Notes under the pieces: model-generated
The model's input: only the letters and a program-made list of their open reading frames with translations
The model's database searches: none
What the model was told of the DNA's origin: nothing
In this document: in pieces, positions 1-9,700 of the stretch
How the letters are laid out: each line of letters begins with the position of its first letter
Numbering within the stretch: the first letter of the stretch is position 1
Origin: Acidovorax sp. GBBC 1281
Lineage (GTDB): Bacteria; Pseudomonadota; Gammaproteobacteria; Burkholderiales; Burkholderiaceae_C
DNA length: 64,000 bases
Direction: 5' to 3'
Assembly: GCF_028473645.1 (NCBI RefSeq)
Contig: NZ_CP097269.1
Coordinates: 566,001-630,000, forward strand
Translations under genes and position numbers: made by a program

Positions 1-373
1 TGACCACGCCCACCGGGCGCCCGGCACTGTCGAAGATGGGGTTGTAGGAAGCCTGCAGCCACACCGGCTCGGCGTTTTTGGTCAGGCGCTGGAACACGCC
101 TTCGACGATCTCGCCGGCGGCCAGACGCTCCCACATGGCACCGTAGGCCGCGCTGGCCGCCACATCGGGCGGGCAGAAGATGCGGTGGTGCTGCCCGACG
201 ATGTCCTCGAGGGCGTAGTCCATGCGGGCCAGGAACAGGGGGTTGGCATGCTGGACCTTGCCGGCCAGGTCGAATTCGATGGTGCATTGCACCCGTTCCA
301 GCGCGGCCAGCAGGCCCGTGGTGCGTGCGCGTTCCAGCTCGGACGCGGCAAGGGGGTCTGTGAAGGCGTTCAT
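1..373 (-). CDS. PAS-domain protein, N-terminal part (probably a chemotaxis receptor)
   Basis: The gene is cut by the left edge of the window; 124 codons are visible from an ATG at 371-373. Residues from about 20 read as a PAS fold: a start like 'CTIEFDLAGKV', then 'HANPLFL', then 'VGQHHRIFCPPDVA', and a final strand 'NPIFDSAGRPVGVV'. The phrase around 'GQHHRIFC' is typical of the PAS modules at the front of soluble or Aer-like methyl-accepting chemotaxis proteins in Burkholderiales, which sense redox state or ligands and signal to CheA. The signalling domain would lie outside the window, so the receptor assignment is inference; the PAS domain is directly visible. No transmembrane segment precedes it. 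Confidence 0.8.
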   Translation of the reverse strand, partial: MNAFTDPLAASELERARTTGLLAALERVQCTIEFDLAGKVQHANPLFLARMDYALEDIVGQHHRIFCPPDVAASAAYGAMWERLAAGEIVEGVFQRLTKNAEPVWLQASYNPIFDSAGRPVGVV

Positions 374-646
374 GGTCGCAAAGTCCTGGTGGGCGGCATC
401 AAGGGGTTATCGGCCACTGCAGCCCCAGGCTTGAATGCCGGGCCTGCTGGAAAACCGGCGAGGCGTAATGTGATGGTTTGAAGCCGCTCCCGCCGCCGAC
501 GTCGCAATAGACCCGCGCCGACGCGGGGCCTTTGGGAATCTTGACGGGCCTGCGGGCGTCGCGCAAGCCCGCGGGGGGCGAAACCGGGGTTTTTTTGCCC
601 GCCGTCGCCGCCCGGCGCCGGGGCGCGGGGCGCCGTTCACCCCTTG

Positions 647-1603
647 TCAGGCCATGGTGCGGCGCAGCCAGTCGGTGAAGGCCGCGCACTCCCAGCGGTC
701 CATGGTGCCGGTGCGCCAGCACAGGTAGTGGGCGTGCGGGCTGGGCGCCTCGCCGGGAAAGAGCCGCACCAGGGTGCCGTTTTCCAGCCAGGGCGCGCCC
801 AGCTTGAGCCGCACCAGCGCCACGCCCATGCCGGCCGCGGCGGCGTCGCACATCAGGCCGATGTCGTTGAACTGCGAGCCCTCGCTGGGCTCGGCCCAGT
901 CCAGGCCGCTGGCGCCGAACCAGGTGCGCCAGGGCTCCAGCGGGCTGCGCAGCAGGGCCACGCCCTCCAGGTCCTCGGGCCGCTCGAAGGGGCCGTGCTC
1001 GCGCACGAAGGCGGGCGAGGCGAGCGGCGTGACCCGGTCGCGCGCCAGTTCCACGTGCTCCAGGTCGGCGTAGTGCCCCGGGCCGAAGCGCACGATCAGG
1101 TCGGCATCCTCGGCCACCACGTCCAGCAGCGGAATGGACACCTGCAGCGCCAGGTCGATCTCGGGATAGGCCTCGGTGAACTGGCGCAGGCGCGGGATCA
1201 GGATGGCGCGGGCGAAGGTCGGCGTCACCGCCAGCTTGAGCCGCCGCTTGCCCGGCGCCGTGGCCGCGCCCGGAAAGCGCTGCAGCGCGCCCAGGCCTTC
1301 GCGCACATGGGCCAGGTAGGCGCTGCCTTCGGTGGTGAGCGAGAAATCGGCGCGGCCGAAGAGCCGCACGCCCAGGATCTGCTCGAGCTGGCGCACGCGG
1401 TGGCTGACGGCGCTGGGCGTCACGCACAGCTCGTCGGCGGACTGCGTCACGCTGCGCAGGCGGGCCAGGGCCTCGAAGGTCAGCAGGCACTGGATGGGCG
1501 GGATGCGCCGGCTGGCCGCCCCCGGCCCGTCCCCGCCGGCGACTTCCGGGTCGGCCGCGCGCACCGCGCCGTGCGGCCGGTCGGACGGGCGGGCCGTGGT
1601 CAC
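647..1603 (-). CDS. LysR-family transcriptional regulator, GcvA-like
   Basis: A 318-residue protein from a GTG at 1601-1603. Residues about 36-95 form the winged helix-turn-helix typical of GcvA-type LysR regulators ('PIQCLLTFEALARLRSVT' followed by 'TPSAVSHRVRQLE'). The rest is the periplasmic-binding-protein-like effector domain ending in a 'FTDWLR' helix, as in this subfamily. The first 35 residues are low-complexity and rich in Gly, Pro and Arg, so the true start may be further in, for example a GTG near residue 14. The target is not evident: the upstream neighbour is purU on the same strand, 34 bases away, and no amino-acid degradation genes are adjacent. Confidence 0.9.
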   Translation of the reverse strand: MTTARPSDRPHGAVRAADPEVAGGDGPGAASRRIPPIQCLLTFEALARLRSVTQSADELCVTPSAVSHRVRQLEQILGVRLFGRADFSLTTEGSAYLAHVREGLGALQRFPGAATAPGKRRLKLAVTPTFARAILIPRLRQFTEAYPEIDLALQVSIPLLDVVAEDADLIVRFGPGHYADLEHVELARDRVTPLASPAFVREHGPFERPEDLEGVALLRSPLEPWRTWFGASGLDWAEPSEGSQFNDIGLMCDAAAAGMGVALVRLKLGAPWLENGTLVRLFPGEAPSPHAHYLCWRTGTMDRWECAAFTDWLRRTMA

Positions 1604-1637
1604 CGGGCTGCCTCGATGCGCCGCACCCGGGGCGCCT

Positions 1638-2486
1638 TCAGCGGAAGATCACCGTCTTGTGGCCGTTGAGCAGCACGCGGTGCTCGGTGTGCCACTTGAC
1701 GGCGCGGGCCAGCACCTGGCTTTCGGTGTCGCGGCCCATGGCGGTGAGGTCTTCCACCGTCTTGCTGTGGTCCGCGCGGGCCACGTCCTGCTCGATGATC
1801 GGGCCCTCGTCCAGGTCGGCCGTCACGTAGTGGGCGGTGGCGCCGATCAGCTTCACGCCGCGGTCGTGCGCCTGGTAGTAGGGCTTGGCGCCCTTGAAGC
1901 TGGGCAGGAAGCTGTGGTGGATGTTGATGGCCCGGCCTTCCAGCTTGCGGCACAGGTCGTCCGACAGCACCTGCATGTAGCGAGCCAGCACCACCAGCTC
2001 GGCTCCCTCGGATTCGATGATCTCGAACTGCCGCGCTTCGGCCTGCGCCTTGGTGGCGGCCGTGACGGGGATGTGGTGGAACGGCACGTTGTAGCTGGCC
2101 GCCAGCTGGTAGAAATCGCGGTGGTTGCTGATGATGGCCGCGATGTGCACCGGCAGCAGGCCGGACTTCCAGCGAAACAGCAGGTCGTTCAGGCAGTGGC
2201 CTTCGCGGCTGACCATGATGACGGTCTTCATCGGCTCGGACACCGGGTGCAGCTGCCAGTGCATGCCGTGCGGGCCGGCGAAGGCGGCCAGCTGCGTCTT
2301 GAGCGCGGCGTGGTCGTGCGCCCCGCAGGCGAACTGCACGCGCATGAAAAACAGCCCGGTGGCGTGGTCGTTGTATTGGGCGGCCTCTTCGATGTTGCCG
2401 CCATGCTCCAGCAGGAAGCCGGACACCGCATGCACCAGCCCGAGCTTGTCGGGACAGGACAGGGTAAGGATATAGGCTTGGTTCAT
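1638..2486 (-). CDS. purU: Formyltetrahydrofolate deformylase
   Basis: Hydrolyses 10-formyltetrahydrofolate to tetrahydrofolate and formate, balancing one-carbon pools and feeding formate to purine synthesis. The 282-residue length is that of the family. An N-terminal ACT domain starts at once ('YILTLSCPDKLGLVHAVSGF', residues 4-23), followed by a formyltransferase-fold domain with the catalytic region 'NIHHSFLPSFKGAKPY' and a later 'GATAHYVTADLDEGPIIEQ'. I chose the ATG at 2484-2486 because it puts the ACT domain at the N-terminus, as in known PurU; an upstream extension in the same frame adds only low-complexity residues. It stands alone, with a diguanylate-type gene diverging from it. Confidence 0.95.
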   Translation of the reverse strand: MNQAYILTLSCPDKLGLVHAVSGFLLEHGGNIEEAAQYNDHATGLFFMRVQFACGAHDHAALKTQLAAFAGPHGMHWQLHPVSEPMKTVIMVSREGHCLNDLLFRWKSGLLPVHIAAIISNHRDFYQLAASYNVPFHHIPVTAATKAQAEARQFEIIESEGAELVVLARYMQVLSDDLCRKLEGRAINIHHSFLPSFKGAKPYYQAHDRGVKLIGATAHYVTADLDEGPIIEQDVARADHSKTVEDLTAMGRDTESQVLARAVKWHTEHRVLLNGHKTVIFR

Positions 2487-2635
2487 AGCGGGGCGATTGT
2501 CGCAGCAAGGCCAGGGGGCGTGCCCCGCCCATCGCCGCGCAGGGCCCCAGCTGGCGCGAGAATACGGTCCCATTGGAGGCCGCCCGGACGGGGCGGTGCG
2601 CCCGGCGGGCGAGGCAAAACACAACAAGGACAGTC

Positions 2636-4621
2636 ATGGATGAAGAGGAGGGCCCGGCCCTGACGCGGGTGCCCGGCTGGGCATGGGCCGCCTATGTGGC
2701 GGCGGGCGTGGCGTGGGTGGCGGGCGGCGACGCGCTGCTGGCATGGCTGCTGGGCACGGACGCCGGTGGCGGCACCCATGCCGGCCTGTGGGGCAGCGCC
2801 AAGGACATCGCCTTCGTGCTGGTCTCCGCCGCCCTGGCGGTGGCCGGTCTGCGCCGGCTGCAGGCGGCCGATGCCGCCGCGCTGGTGCGCCGGGGCCGCG
2901 CCTGGGCACGGATGGCGCGCGGCGCCGAGCAGCGCCAGCGCCTGGCGACCACGGTGGTGGACAACGCCATCGAGGGCATGGTGGTGACCGATGCAAACAA
3001 CCGCATCCTCTCGGTGAACGCGGCCTTCACGCGGCTGATGGGCTACACCGAGGCCGAGCTGCTCGGCCAGACGCCGAGCCTGTTCAAGTCCGGCCGGCAC
3101 GACCGGGCCTTCTACGAGGCCCTGTGGACCGAGCTGTCGCGCACCGGCCGCTGGCAGGGCGAGATCTGGAACCGGCGCAAGAACGGCGAGGTGTTTCCCG
3201 AACGCATGTCGCTCAGCACCGTGCGCGACGGCGCGGGCGTGGTGACGCACTACGTGTGCCTGTTCACCGACATCTCGCAGGAGCACACCCAGCGCCAGCG
3301 CCAGCGCCTGGCGTTCCTGGCCCACAACGACCCGCTCACCGGCTTGCCCAACCGCACCTGGTTCGCCCAGCGCCTGGAGGAGGCCACGGCCCAGGCCCGC
3401 GCCAGCGGCGAGTCCATGGCCGTGCTGCTGCTGAACCTGGACCGCTTCAAGGACGTGAACGACAGCTACGGCCACGCCGTGGGCGACGAGGTGCTGCGCC
3501 ACATCGCGCGCCGGCTGGAATCGGCCCTGCGCCCGGGCGATCTGGCCGGGCGCCTGGCGGGCGACGAGGTCGGCGTGCTCGTGCGCAACGCCGCGAGCGA
3601 GGAGGAGGCCGCCGCCATCGCCCGCACGCTGATCGCCGCCGTGGCCGAGCCCTGGCGCTCGCCCGAGGGCTTCGAGGTGGTGGCCGGCGCGAGCGTGGGC
3701 ATCAGCCTGTTCCCGCGCCATGGCGACAGCGCCCAGGCCCTGCTGCAGGGCGCCCACGCCGCCGTCTACGGCGCCAAGGAGCGCGGGCGCGGCGCCTGGT
3801 GTTTTTTCAGCGAAGCCATGACGCGGGCCGCGCGCGAGCGCCTCGCCCTCGAATCGCGCCTGCGCGCGGCGCTGGCGCTCGGCCACCTGCAGCTGCACTA
3901 CCAGCCGCAGGTGGACATCGCCACCGGCCGGGTGATCGGCGCCGAGGCGCTGGTGCGCTGGATGGACCCGCAGGAAGGCATGATCTCCCCCGCGCGCTTC
4001 ATCCCCGTGGCCGAGCACTCCGGCATGATCGGCCCGCTGGGCGAATGGGTCATGCACGAGGCCTGCCGCCAGGCCCAGGCATGGCGCGCGGCTGGGCTGC
4101 CCGGCCTGACCATGGCCGTGAACGTGTCGCCTCGCCAGTTCCACCTGACCGACCTGGCCGGCTGCGCGGCGTCGGCCCTGTCCGCCTCGGGCTACCCGCC
4201 CACGCAGCTGGAGCTGGAGATCACCGAGGGCGCGCTCGCCGAGCGCCCCGAGGAGGCCCGCCAAGTGCTGCTGCGCCTGCGCGGCCTGGGCCTGCGCATG
4301 GCCATCGACGACTTCGGCACGGGCTATTCGTCGCTCGCCCACCTCAAGCGCTTTCCCATCGACGTGCTCAAGATCGACCAGGGCTTCATCCGCGACCTGC
4401 CGCAGAACACCGACGACATGGCCATCTGCACGGCCATCATCGCCATGGGCCACAGCCTGGGGCTGGCGGTGCTGGCCGAAGGCGTGGAAACCCCCGAGCA
4501 GCTGGCCTTCCTGCGCGAGCGCGGGTGCGACCGATACCAGGGCTACCTGTGCCAGCGCCCGCTGCCGGCCGATGCGTTCACGGCGCTGCTGCGCGGACAG
4601 GCCGGCGGGGCCGTCCACTGA
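2636..4621 (+). CDS. Membrane PAS-GGDEF-EAL cyclic-di-GMP protein with degenerate GGDEF signature
   Basis: A 661-residue protein from ATG 2636, preceded by AAGGA at 2626-2630. Two hydrophobic segments (about residues 12-35 and 57-75) are followed by a PAS domain (about 102-222), a GGDEF domain (about 223-390) and an EAL domain (about 400-655). The GGDEF signature reads AGDEV near residue 308, so cyclase activity is doubtful, yet RPGD sits exactly five residues before it, where the inhibitory I-site RxxD belongs. The EAL domain keeps its key motifs: EALVRW, NVSPRQF, ELEITEG, DDFGTGYSS, KIDQGF and EGVET. I infer a membrane-bound phosphodiesterase whose GGDEF part may bind c-di-GMP or GTP in a regulatory role. 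It stands alone. Confidence 0.93.
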   Translation: MDEEEGPALTRVPGWAWAAYVAAGVAWVAGGDALLAWLLGTDAGGGTHAGLWGSAKDIAFVLVSAALAVAGLRRLQAADAAALVRRGRAWARMARGAEQRQRLATTVVDNAIEGMVVTDANNRILSVNAAFTRLMGYTEAELLGQTPSLFKSGRHDRAFYEALWTELSRTGRWQGEIWNRRKNGEVFPERMSLSTVRDGAGVVTHYVCLFTDISQEHTQRQRQRLAFLAHNDPLTGLPNRTWFAQRLEEATAQARASGESMAVLLLNLDRFKDVNDSYGHAVGDEVLRHIARRLESALRPGDLAGRLAGDEVGVLVRNAASEEEAAAIARTLIAAVAEPWRSPEGFEVVAGASVGISLFPRHGDSAQALLQGAHAAVYGAKERGRGAWCFFSEAMTRAARERLALESRLRAALALGHLQLHYQPQVDIATGRVIGAEALVRWMDPQEGMISPARFIPVAEHSGMIGPLGEWVMHEACRQAQAWRAAGLPGLTMAVNVSPRQFHLTDLAGCAASALSASGYPPTQLELEITEGALAERPEEARQVLLRLRGLGLRMAIDDFGTGYSSLAHLKRFPIDVLKIDQGFIRDLPQNTDDMAICTAIIAMGHSLGLAVLAEGVETPEQLAFLRERGCDRYQGYLCQRPLPADAFTALLRGQAGGAVH

Positions 4622-4655
4622 GCCGGCACGGGCGGCGGACGGGCGTGCGGATCGA

Positions 4656-4690
4656 TTGCTATAAAAATAATAGCGATATGCCCTAGTGGA
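4656..4690. repeat. Comamonadaceae-type intergenic repeat, copy 1
   Basis: Contains TTGCTAT-N7-ATAGC (a short hairpin) followed by GATATGCCCTAGTGGAT. The same two modules, hairpin then TGCCYTAG, recur in this window near 15.8, 23.2, 36.3 and 44.3 kb, always between genes. It lies directly after the stop of the GGDEF-EAL gene and 56 bases before the end of the convergent ChaN-like gene. Confidence 0.7.
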
Positions 4691-4745
4691 TCATGCGCCG
4701 GAGGCCGTTTTGGCTTGAATCCTCCACCGGGTTCGCCACGGCGCC

Positions 4746-5654
4746 TCAGGGCCTGGCGCCCTGCGAGCGGCGCAGCTCCGCGCAAGGGTCGCGCGCCGGC
4801 AGGGCCGGGGTGGCCTGCACTGCGTCGGTGTCGCCCGCTTGCGGGTCGGGCGCCCCGCCGGCCTGCGCCAGCGCCACCTTGGCCGTGAGGCCCGGAAACC
4901 AGTGCGTGGGCACGCCCACGCCGCGCAGCACGTGGCCGCCGCCGGCCACCAGCACCACCACTTGCCCGGGGCGCCGCGCCGCCGCGGCCACGGCCGCCAT
5001 GCGGGCATCGCGGGCGATCTGGATGCGGGCCATGTCGGGGATCTGCGACTCGGGCAGCAGGCCGCAGTGCCCCTCGCGCAGGGCGGTGTGCTGGCGCGCC
5101 AGCGCCGCGGCGTCCAGGTGCCGGTCCCAGCGCTCGTCCCGCATCGCCTCGCGCAGGTCCGCGCGCGGCAGGTTGCCGCCGCGCACCGGCACGCCGGCCC
5201 GCACCGCGGCCATGGCCACCGGGCCGTACTGCGCCCACGGCCAGGCTGCCGCGTTCCAGCCGAGCGCCTGCTGCACCTGGGCCTCGTCCGCATCGCGGGG
5301 CAGTCCGTCGGTGGCCCGCCCGCTGTCGGCCATCTCCATCACCAGCGCCGCCAGTTGCCCGCGCGCGGCCAGCCACTGCACGGCCTCGCGCTCCAGCGCC
5401 TGGTGTTCGGGGGCATCGTGCTGCTCGCCGATCAGCAGCACATCGGCGGGCAGCAGCGCCTGGACCTGGGCGAGCCAGGAAGTGGGGGCCTGCGCGCCGC
5501 TGCGCGGGCCCATCGGGGCGCAGCCGGCCAGCGCCAGCGCCAGCGCAGCGGCGGCCAGCGCCCTGGCGCCGGGGCGGACGGCCGCTGCGCGGGTGGGGGA
5601 AGCGCGGCGAAGAACGAAAGGGGGAAGAACGAAGGGGCGAAGGGGGCGGTGCAT
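4746..5654 (-). CDS. ChaN-family (DUF399) lipoprotein
   Basis: A 302-residue protein with a long N-terminal export signal ending in the lipobox LAGC (Cys about residue 45), so it is probably a lipid-anchored envelope protein. The mature part begins the ChaN / haem-binding uptake fold with 'DVLLIGEQHDAPEHQ', the diagnostic GE-x-H-D motif. It ends with 'VVVLVAGGGHVLRGVGVP', the family's second conserved block with a Gly-Gly-His. Family members bind haem or are linked to iron uptake; the exact role is uncertain. The signal region is longer than usual and contains a repeated FVLPPFVLRR stretch, so the start may be somewhat downstream. Confidence 0.88.
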   Translation of the reverse strand: MHRPLRPFVLPPFVLRRASPTRAAAVRPGARALAAAALALALAGCAPMGPRSGAQAPTSWLAQVQALLPADVLLIGEQHDAPEHQALEREAVQWLAARGQLAALVMEMADSGRATDGLPRDADEAQVQQALGWNAAAWPWAQYGPVAMAAVRAGVPVRGGNLPRADLREAMRDERWDRHLDAAALARQHTALREGHCGLLPESQIPDMARIQIARDARMAAVAAAARRPGQVVVLVAGGGHVLRGVGVPTHWFPGLTAKVALAQAGGAPDPQAGDTDAVQATPALPARDPCAELRRSQGARP

Positions 5655-5725
5655 GGGCCGATGCTAAGCGCCCCGTGCGCGCCGCCGCTTCCAGCCGGCG
5701 GCGGCACCCCGCCGGCCCGGTGGCG

Positions 5726-6418
5726 TCACACCTCGGTGACGAACTGCTCGCGCGGACGGCGCACCTTGGGCAGGGGCGCCAGCCAGTCCTGGTCGGTCTG
5801 GCGGTAGCCCAGCGGCACGATGGCCACGCTGCGCAGGCCGCGGGCGCGCAGGCCCAGGAGGGTGTCGAGCGCGTCGGGGTCGAAGCCTTCCATCGGCGTG
5901 CTGTCCACCGCTTCGTAGGCCGCGGCCATCAGCGCGGCCGACAAGGCGATGTAGACCTGGCGGGCCGCGTGCTGGAAGTTCACCTCGGCGCCGCGCTGCG
6001 GGTAGGTGCCCAGCAGCATGTTGCGGTAGTTCTCCCAGCCTTCGTTCTTGAAGCCGCGCACCGCGTTGGTGTAGTCGAACATGGCGTTGATGCGCTCGGG
6101 CGTGTAGTCGTCCCACGCGGCGAACACCAGCAGGTGCGAGCCGTCCGTGATCTGCGCCTGGTTCCACGCGATGGCCTGGATGCGCTGGCGCACCTCGGGC
6201 TGGGTGACGAGCAGCACCTCGAACGGCTGCAGCCCGCTGGAGGTGGGCGCGAGCCGCGCGGCTTCGAGGATGCGCTCGACCTTCTCCTGTGGCACCTGGC
6301 GGGCCGGGTCCATCTTCTTGGTGGCGTAGCGCCACTGCAGGCGCTCGATCAGCGGGGTGGCATCGGGCCCGTGGATGGCGGTTTCGAGTTCGGCGGCCAG
6401 TTCGGCGGTGGGGGACAT
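5726..6418 (-). CDS. NAD(P)H-dependent nitroreductase-family oxidoreductase
   Basis: A 230-residue cytoplasmic flavoprotein of the NfsB / dihydropteridine reductase type. The FMN-binding opening 'RYATKKMDPARQVP' (residues about 30-43) is followed by 'AARLAPTSSGLQPFEVLLV', the standard FMN/active-site block. 'GLRSVAIVPLGYR' near residue 200 is the C-terminal FMN-binding loop. Family members reduce nitroaromatics, quinones or pteridines with NAD(P)H. It is transcribed divergently from nrdJ with a 330-base gap and has no obvious operon partner; the ChaN-like gene lies 71 bases downstream on the same strand. Confidence 0.93.
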   Translation of the reverse strand: MSPTAELAAELETAIHGPDATPLIERLQWRYATKKMDPARQVPQEKVERILEAARLAPTSSGLQPFEVLLVTQPEVRQRIQAIAWNQAQITDGSHLLVFAAWDDYTPERINAMFDYTNAVRGFKNEGWENYRNMLLGTYPQRGAEVNFQHAARQVYIALSAALMAAAYEAVDSTPMEGFDPDALDTLLGLRARGLRSVAIVPLGYRQTDQDWLAPLPKVRRPREQFVTEV

Positions 6419-6748
6419 GGTGGATTCCTGAAAAGAGAGGGTGGGATGAAGGGATGGGCGGGCGTGCCACCGGGAACCGGGGCACGTTGCCTGGAATATG
6501 GCGCCAACGGCCAGGGCGCATAAGCCCCGGCGCGGGAATCACAGCGTTTCGATCCAGGAAACAAAAAACCGCGGCAGCGCGCGCGCCGGCCGCCCAGGAG
6601 GGCCGCCATCGCGCAGCCCTGCCGTGCATACACCCAGGCGCTTTCACCCTCTGAAAAACCCTCGCCGTCCTCGTTGACATTGGGCAAGCCGGGCGGCGGG
6701 CCACCGGAGTAAAACGGGGGCCTTGTGCACCGTGGAAGCCCCAGCGAC
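6419..6748. other. Divergent intergenic region upstream of nrdJ
   Basis: These 330 bases separate the nitroreductase start from the nrdJ start. I looked for a cobalamin riboswitch, which would suit a B12-dependent enzyme, and do not see the conserved B12-box pattern. A TTGACA at 6674-6679 has no -10 element at a normal distance. I see no gene here. Confidence 0.5.
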
Positions 6749-9700
6749 ATGCAACGCGACCCCTTCACCCCCGTGGCGTCCGACGCCACCCCCGTGCAGC
6801 CCATCAGCCTCGACGTGCTGCGCGAAAAGTACCTCAAGCCCGGCGAGACGGAGGTGCAGGACCTCTACCGCCGCGTGGCGCGGGCCCTGGCCTCGGTGGA
6901 GCCCGCCGCCGAGCGCGCGGCGCACGAGGCGCGCTTTCTCGCCAACCTGCGCGCGGGCGCCATCGGGGCGGGCCGCATCATGAGCGCCGCCGGCACCGAC
7001 ATCCAGGCCACGCTCATCAACTGCTTCGTGCAGCCCGTGGGCGACTGCATCCAGGGCATGGACGACGGCGGCTATCCCGGCATCTACGAGGCCCTGCGCG
7101 AGGCCGCCGAGACCATGCGGCGCGGCGGTGGCGTGGGCTACGACTTCTCGCGCATCCGACCCAAGGGCGCGCAGGTCAAGGGCACGGCCTCGCTGGCCTC
7201 GGGGCCGTGCAGCTACATCAACGTTTTCGACCAGTCGTGCTCCACGGTGGAGAGCGCCGGCGCGCGGCGCGGCGCGCAGATGGGCGTGCTGCGCATCGAC
7301 CACCCCGACGTGCTCGAATTCATCACCGCCAAGCGCACCCCCGGGCGGTGGAACAACTTCAACGTGTCGGTCGGCGTGACCGATGCCTTCGTGCAGGCCG
7401 TGGCCGATGGCCAGCCGTGGGACCTGGTGCACCCCGCGCGCCCCGGCGCCGCGCTGCTGGCGCAGGGCGCGGTGCAGCGCACTGACGGCCAGTGGGTCTA
7501 CCGCACCGTGCCGGCCCGCGACCTGTGGGACACCATCATGCGGTCGGCCTACGACTTCGCCGAGCCGGGCATCCTGTTCCTCGATGCGATCAACCGCGAC
7601 AACAACCTGCATTACTGCGAGGCAATCGCGGCGACGAATCCCTGTGTCACGGCCGACACCTGGGTGCTGACGGCGGACGGCCCGGCGCAGGTGGCCGACC
7701 TCATCGGGCGTCGGTTCGGCGCGGTGGTGGACGGCCGGGTCTTCTGCACGGAAAGCGAAGGATTTTTCAAGACCGGCCACAAGCCCGTGATCGCCCTGCG
7801 CACGCGCGAAGGCCACACGCTGCGCCTCACGCCCGACCACCGCGTGCGCCGCGTGGCGCGGCAGACCCGCTACGCCCAGTCCCTGGAGTGGACGGCGGCC
7901 GGCGACCTGCAGCCGGGCGACCAGATCGTGCTGCACGACCACCGCGCGCTCGGCGGATGGGATGGCGCGGGCACCGAGGCCGAGGGCTACCTGCTCGGCC
8001 TGCTCGTGGGCGACGGCACCTTGAAGGCCGACAAGGCCGTGATCTCGGTCTGGGCACCCGAATTGCGGCAGGTGGGCAACGGCACCGTGGCCTATGCCGC
8101 CACCGGCGCGGCAGGCATCGTGCAGGCGGCCGAAGCCGCCGCGGCCACGTTGCCCCACCGGTCGGATTTCAGCGGCGTCCAGCGCCCCGTCGGCACGCGC
8201 GGGGAGGCCCGCATGGCCAGCGCCGCGCTGTGGCGACTGGCGCACGCCATGGGCCTGCGGCCCGGCCACAAGACGATCACGCCGGCCATGGAATGCGGCT
8301 CCTCCGCCTTCGCCGCCGGCCTGCTGCGTGGTTTGTTCGATGCCGACGGTTCGGTGCAGGGCGCCCAGGACAAGGGCGTGAGCGTGCGCCTGTCGCAAAG
8401 CGATGCCGAACTGCTGCGCACCGTGCAGCGCATGCTGCTGCGCTTCGGGATCGCCTCCACGCTGTACACCGGCCGCCGCCCCGCGCAGCACTCTGTGCTG
8501 CCCGACGGGCGTGGCGGCACCCGGGCCTACCCCACGCAGGCGCAGCACGAACTGGTGGTGTCCGGCGACAACCTGCAGGTGTATGCCGATCGCATCGGCT
8601 TTGCCGACACCGCCAAGGCCGCTCGCCTGGAGGCCGCCCTGGCGGGCGACCAGCGCCGGCTGAACCGCGAGCGCTTCACCGCCACCGTGGATTCCATCGC
8701 GGCCGATGGGTGCGAGGACGTGTACGACGTCACCGTGGCCGACTGCCACGCGTTCGACGCGAATGGCCTGTATGTGCACAACTGCGGCGAGCAGCCGCTG
8801 CCGCCCTACGGCTGCTGCGACCTGGGGCCCATCATCCTCACGCGCTTCGTGCGCAACCCGTTCGGGCTGGCGGGCGCGCCGGCCTTCGATTTCGAGGCCT
8901 TCGAGCAGAGCGTTGCCACGCAGGTGCGCGCGCTCGACAACGTGCTGGAGGTGACCTTCTGGCCGCTGGAGGCGCAGCGCGCCGAGTCGGCCGCCAAGCG
9001 GCGCATCGGCGTGGGCTTCACCGGCATGGGCAACGCGCTGGCCATGCTGTGCCTGCGCTACGACCGCGACGCGGGCCGCGCCATGGCCGCGCAGATCGCC
9101 GAGCGCCTGCGCGATGCGGCCTATGCCGCGTCGGTGGCGCTGGCGCGCGAGAAAGGGGCGTTCCCGAAGTTCGATGCGGCCGGCTACCTGGCGCCCGGCA
9201 CCTTCGCCAGCCGGCTGCCGCAGGCGCTGCAGGCGCAGATCCGCGAGCATGGCATCCGCAACAGCCACCTGCTGTCGATCGCGCCCACGGGCACGGTGAG
9301 CCTGGCCTTCGCCGACAACGCCTCCAACGGCATCGAGCCGCCGTTCTCGTGGACCTACAAGCGCAGGAAGCGCGAGGGCGACGGCCGCATGAGCGAATAC
9401 GCGGTGGAAGACCACGCCTGGCGGCTGTACCGCGCGCTGGGCGGCGATGTGAACGCGCTGCCCGATTACTTCGTGAGCGCGCTGTCCATGCCCGCCGCCG
9501 ACCACATCGCCATGATGGAGGCGGTGCAGCCCTTCGTGGACACGGCGATCTCCAAGACGGTGAACGTGCCGGCCGACTACCCTTACGAGGACTTCAAGGG
9601 CCTGTACCTCGCCGCCTGGCGCGCCCGCCTCAAGGGGCTGGCCACCTACCGGCCCAACACCATCCTGGGCGCCGTGCTGGAAACGCATGCGCCCGAGGCC

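Noticed and set aside
2483..4618. 711-codon open frame antisense to the GGDEF-EAL gene
   Set aside because: It is the shadow of a high-GC gene; its translation is low-complexity (Ala, Gly, His, Arg) and has no domain, while the plus strand has complete PAS, GGDEF and EAL motifs.
6674..6679. TTGACA as a sigma-70 -35 element for nrdJ
   Set aside because: No -10-like hexamer at 16-18 bases; the following sequence is GC-rich.
6419..6748. Cobalamin riboswitch upstream of nrdJ
   Set aside because: Expected for a B12 enzyme, but I do not find the conserved B12-box or its flanking helices.
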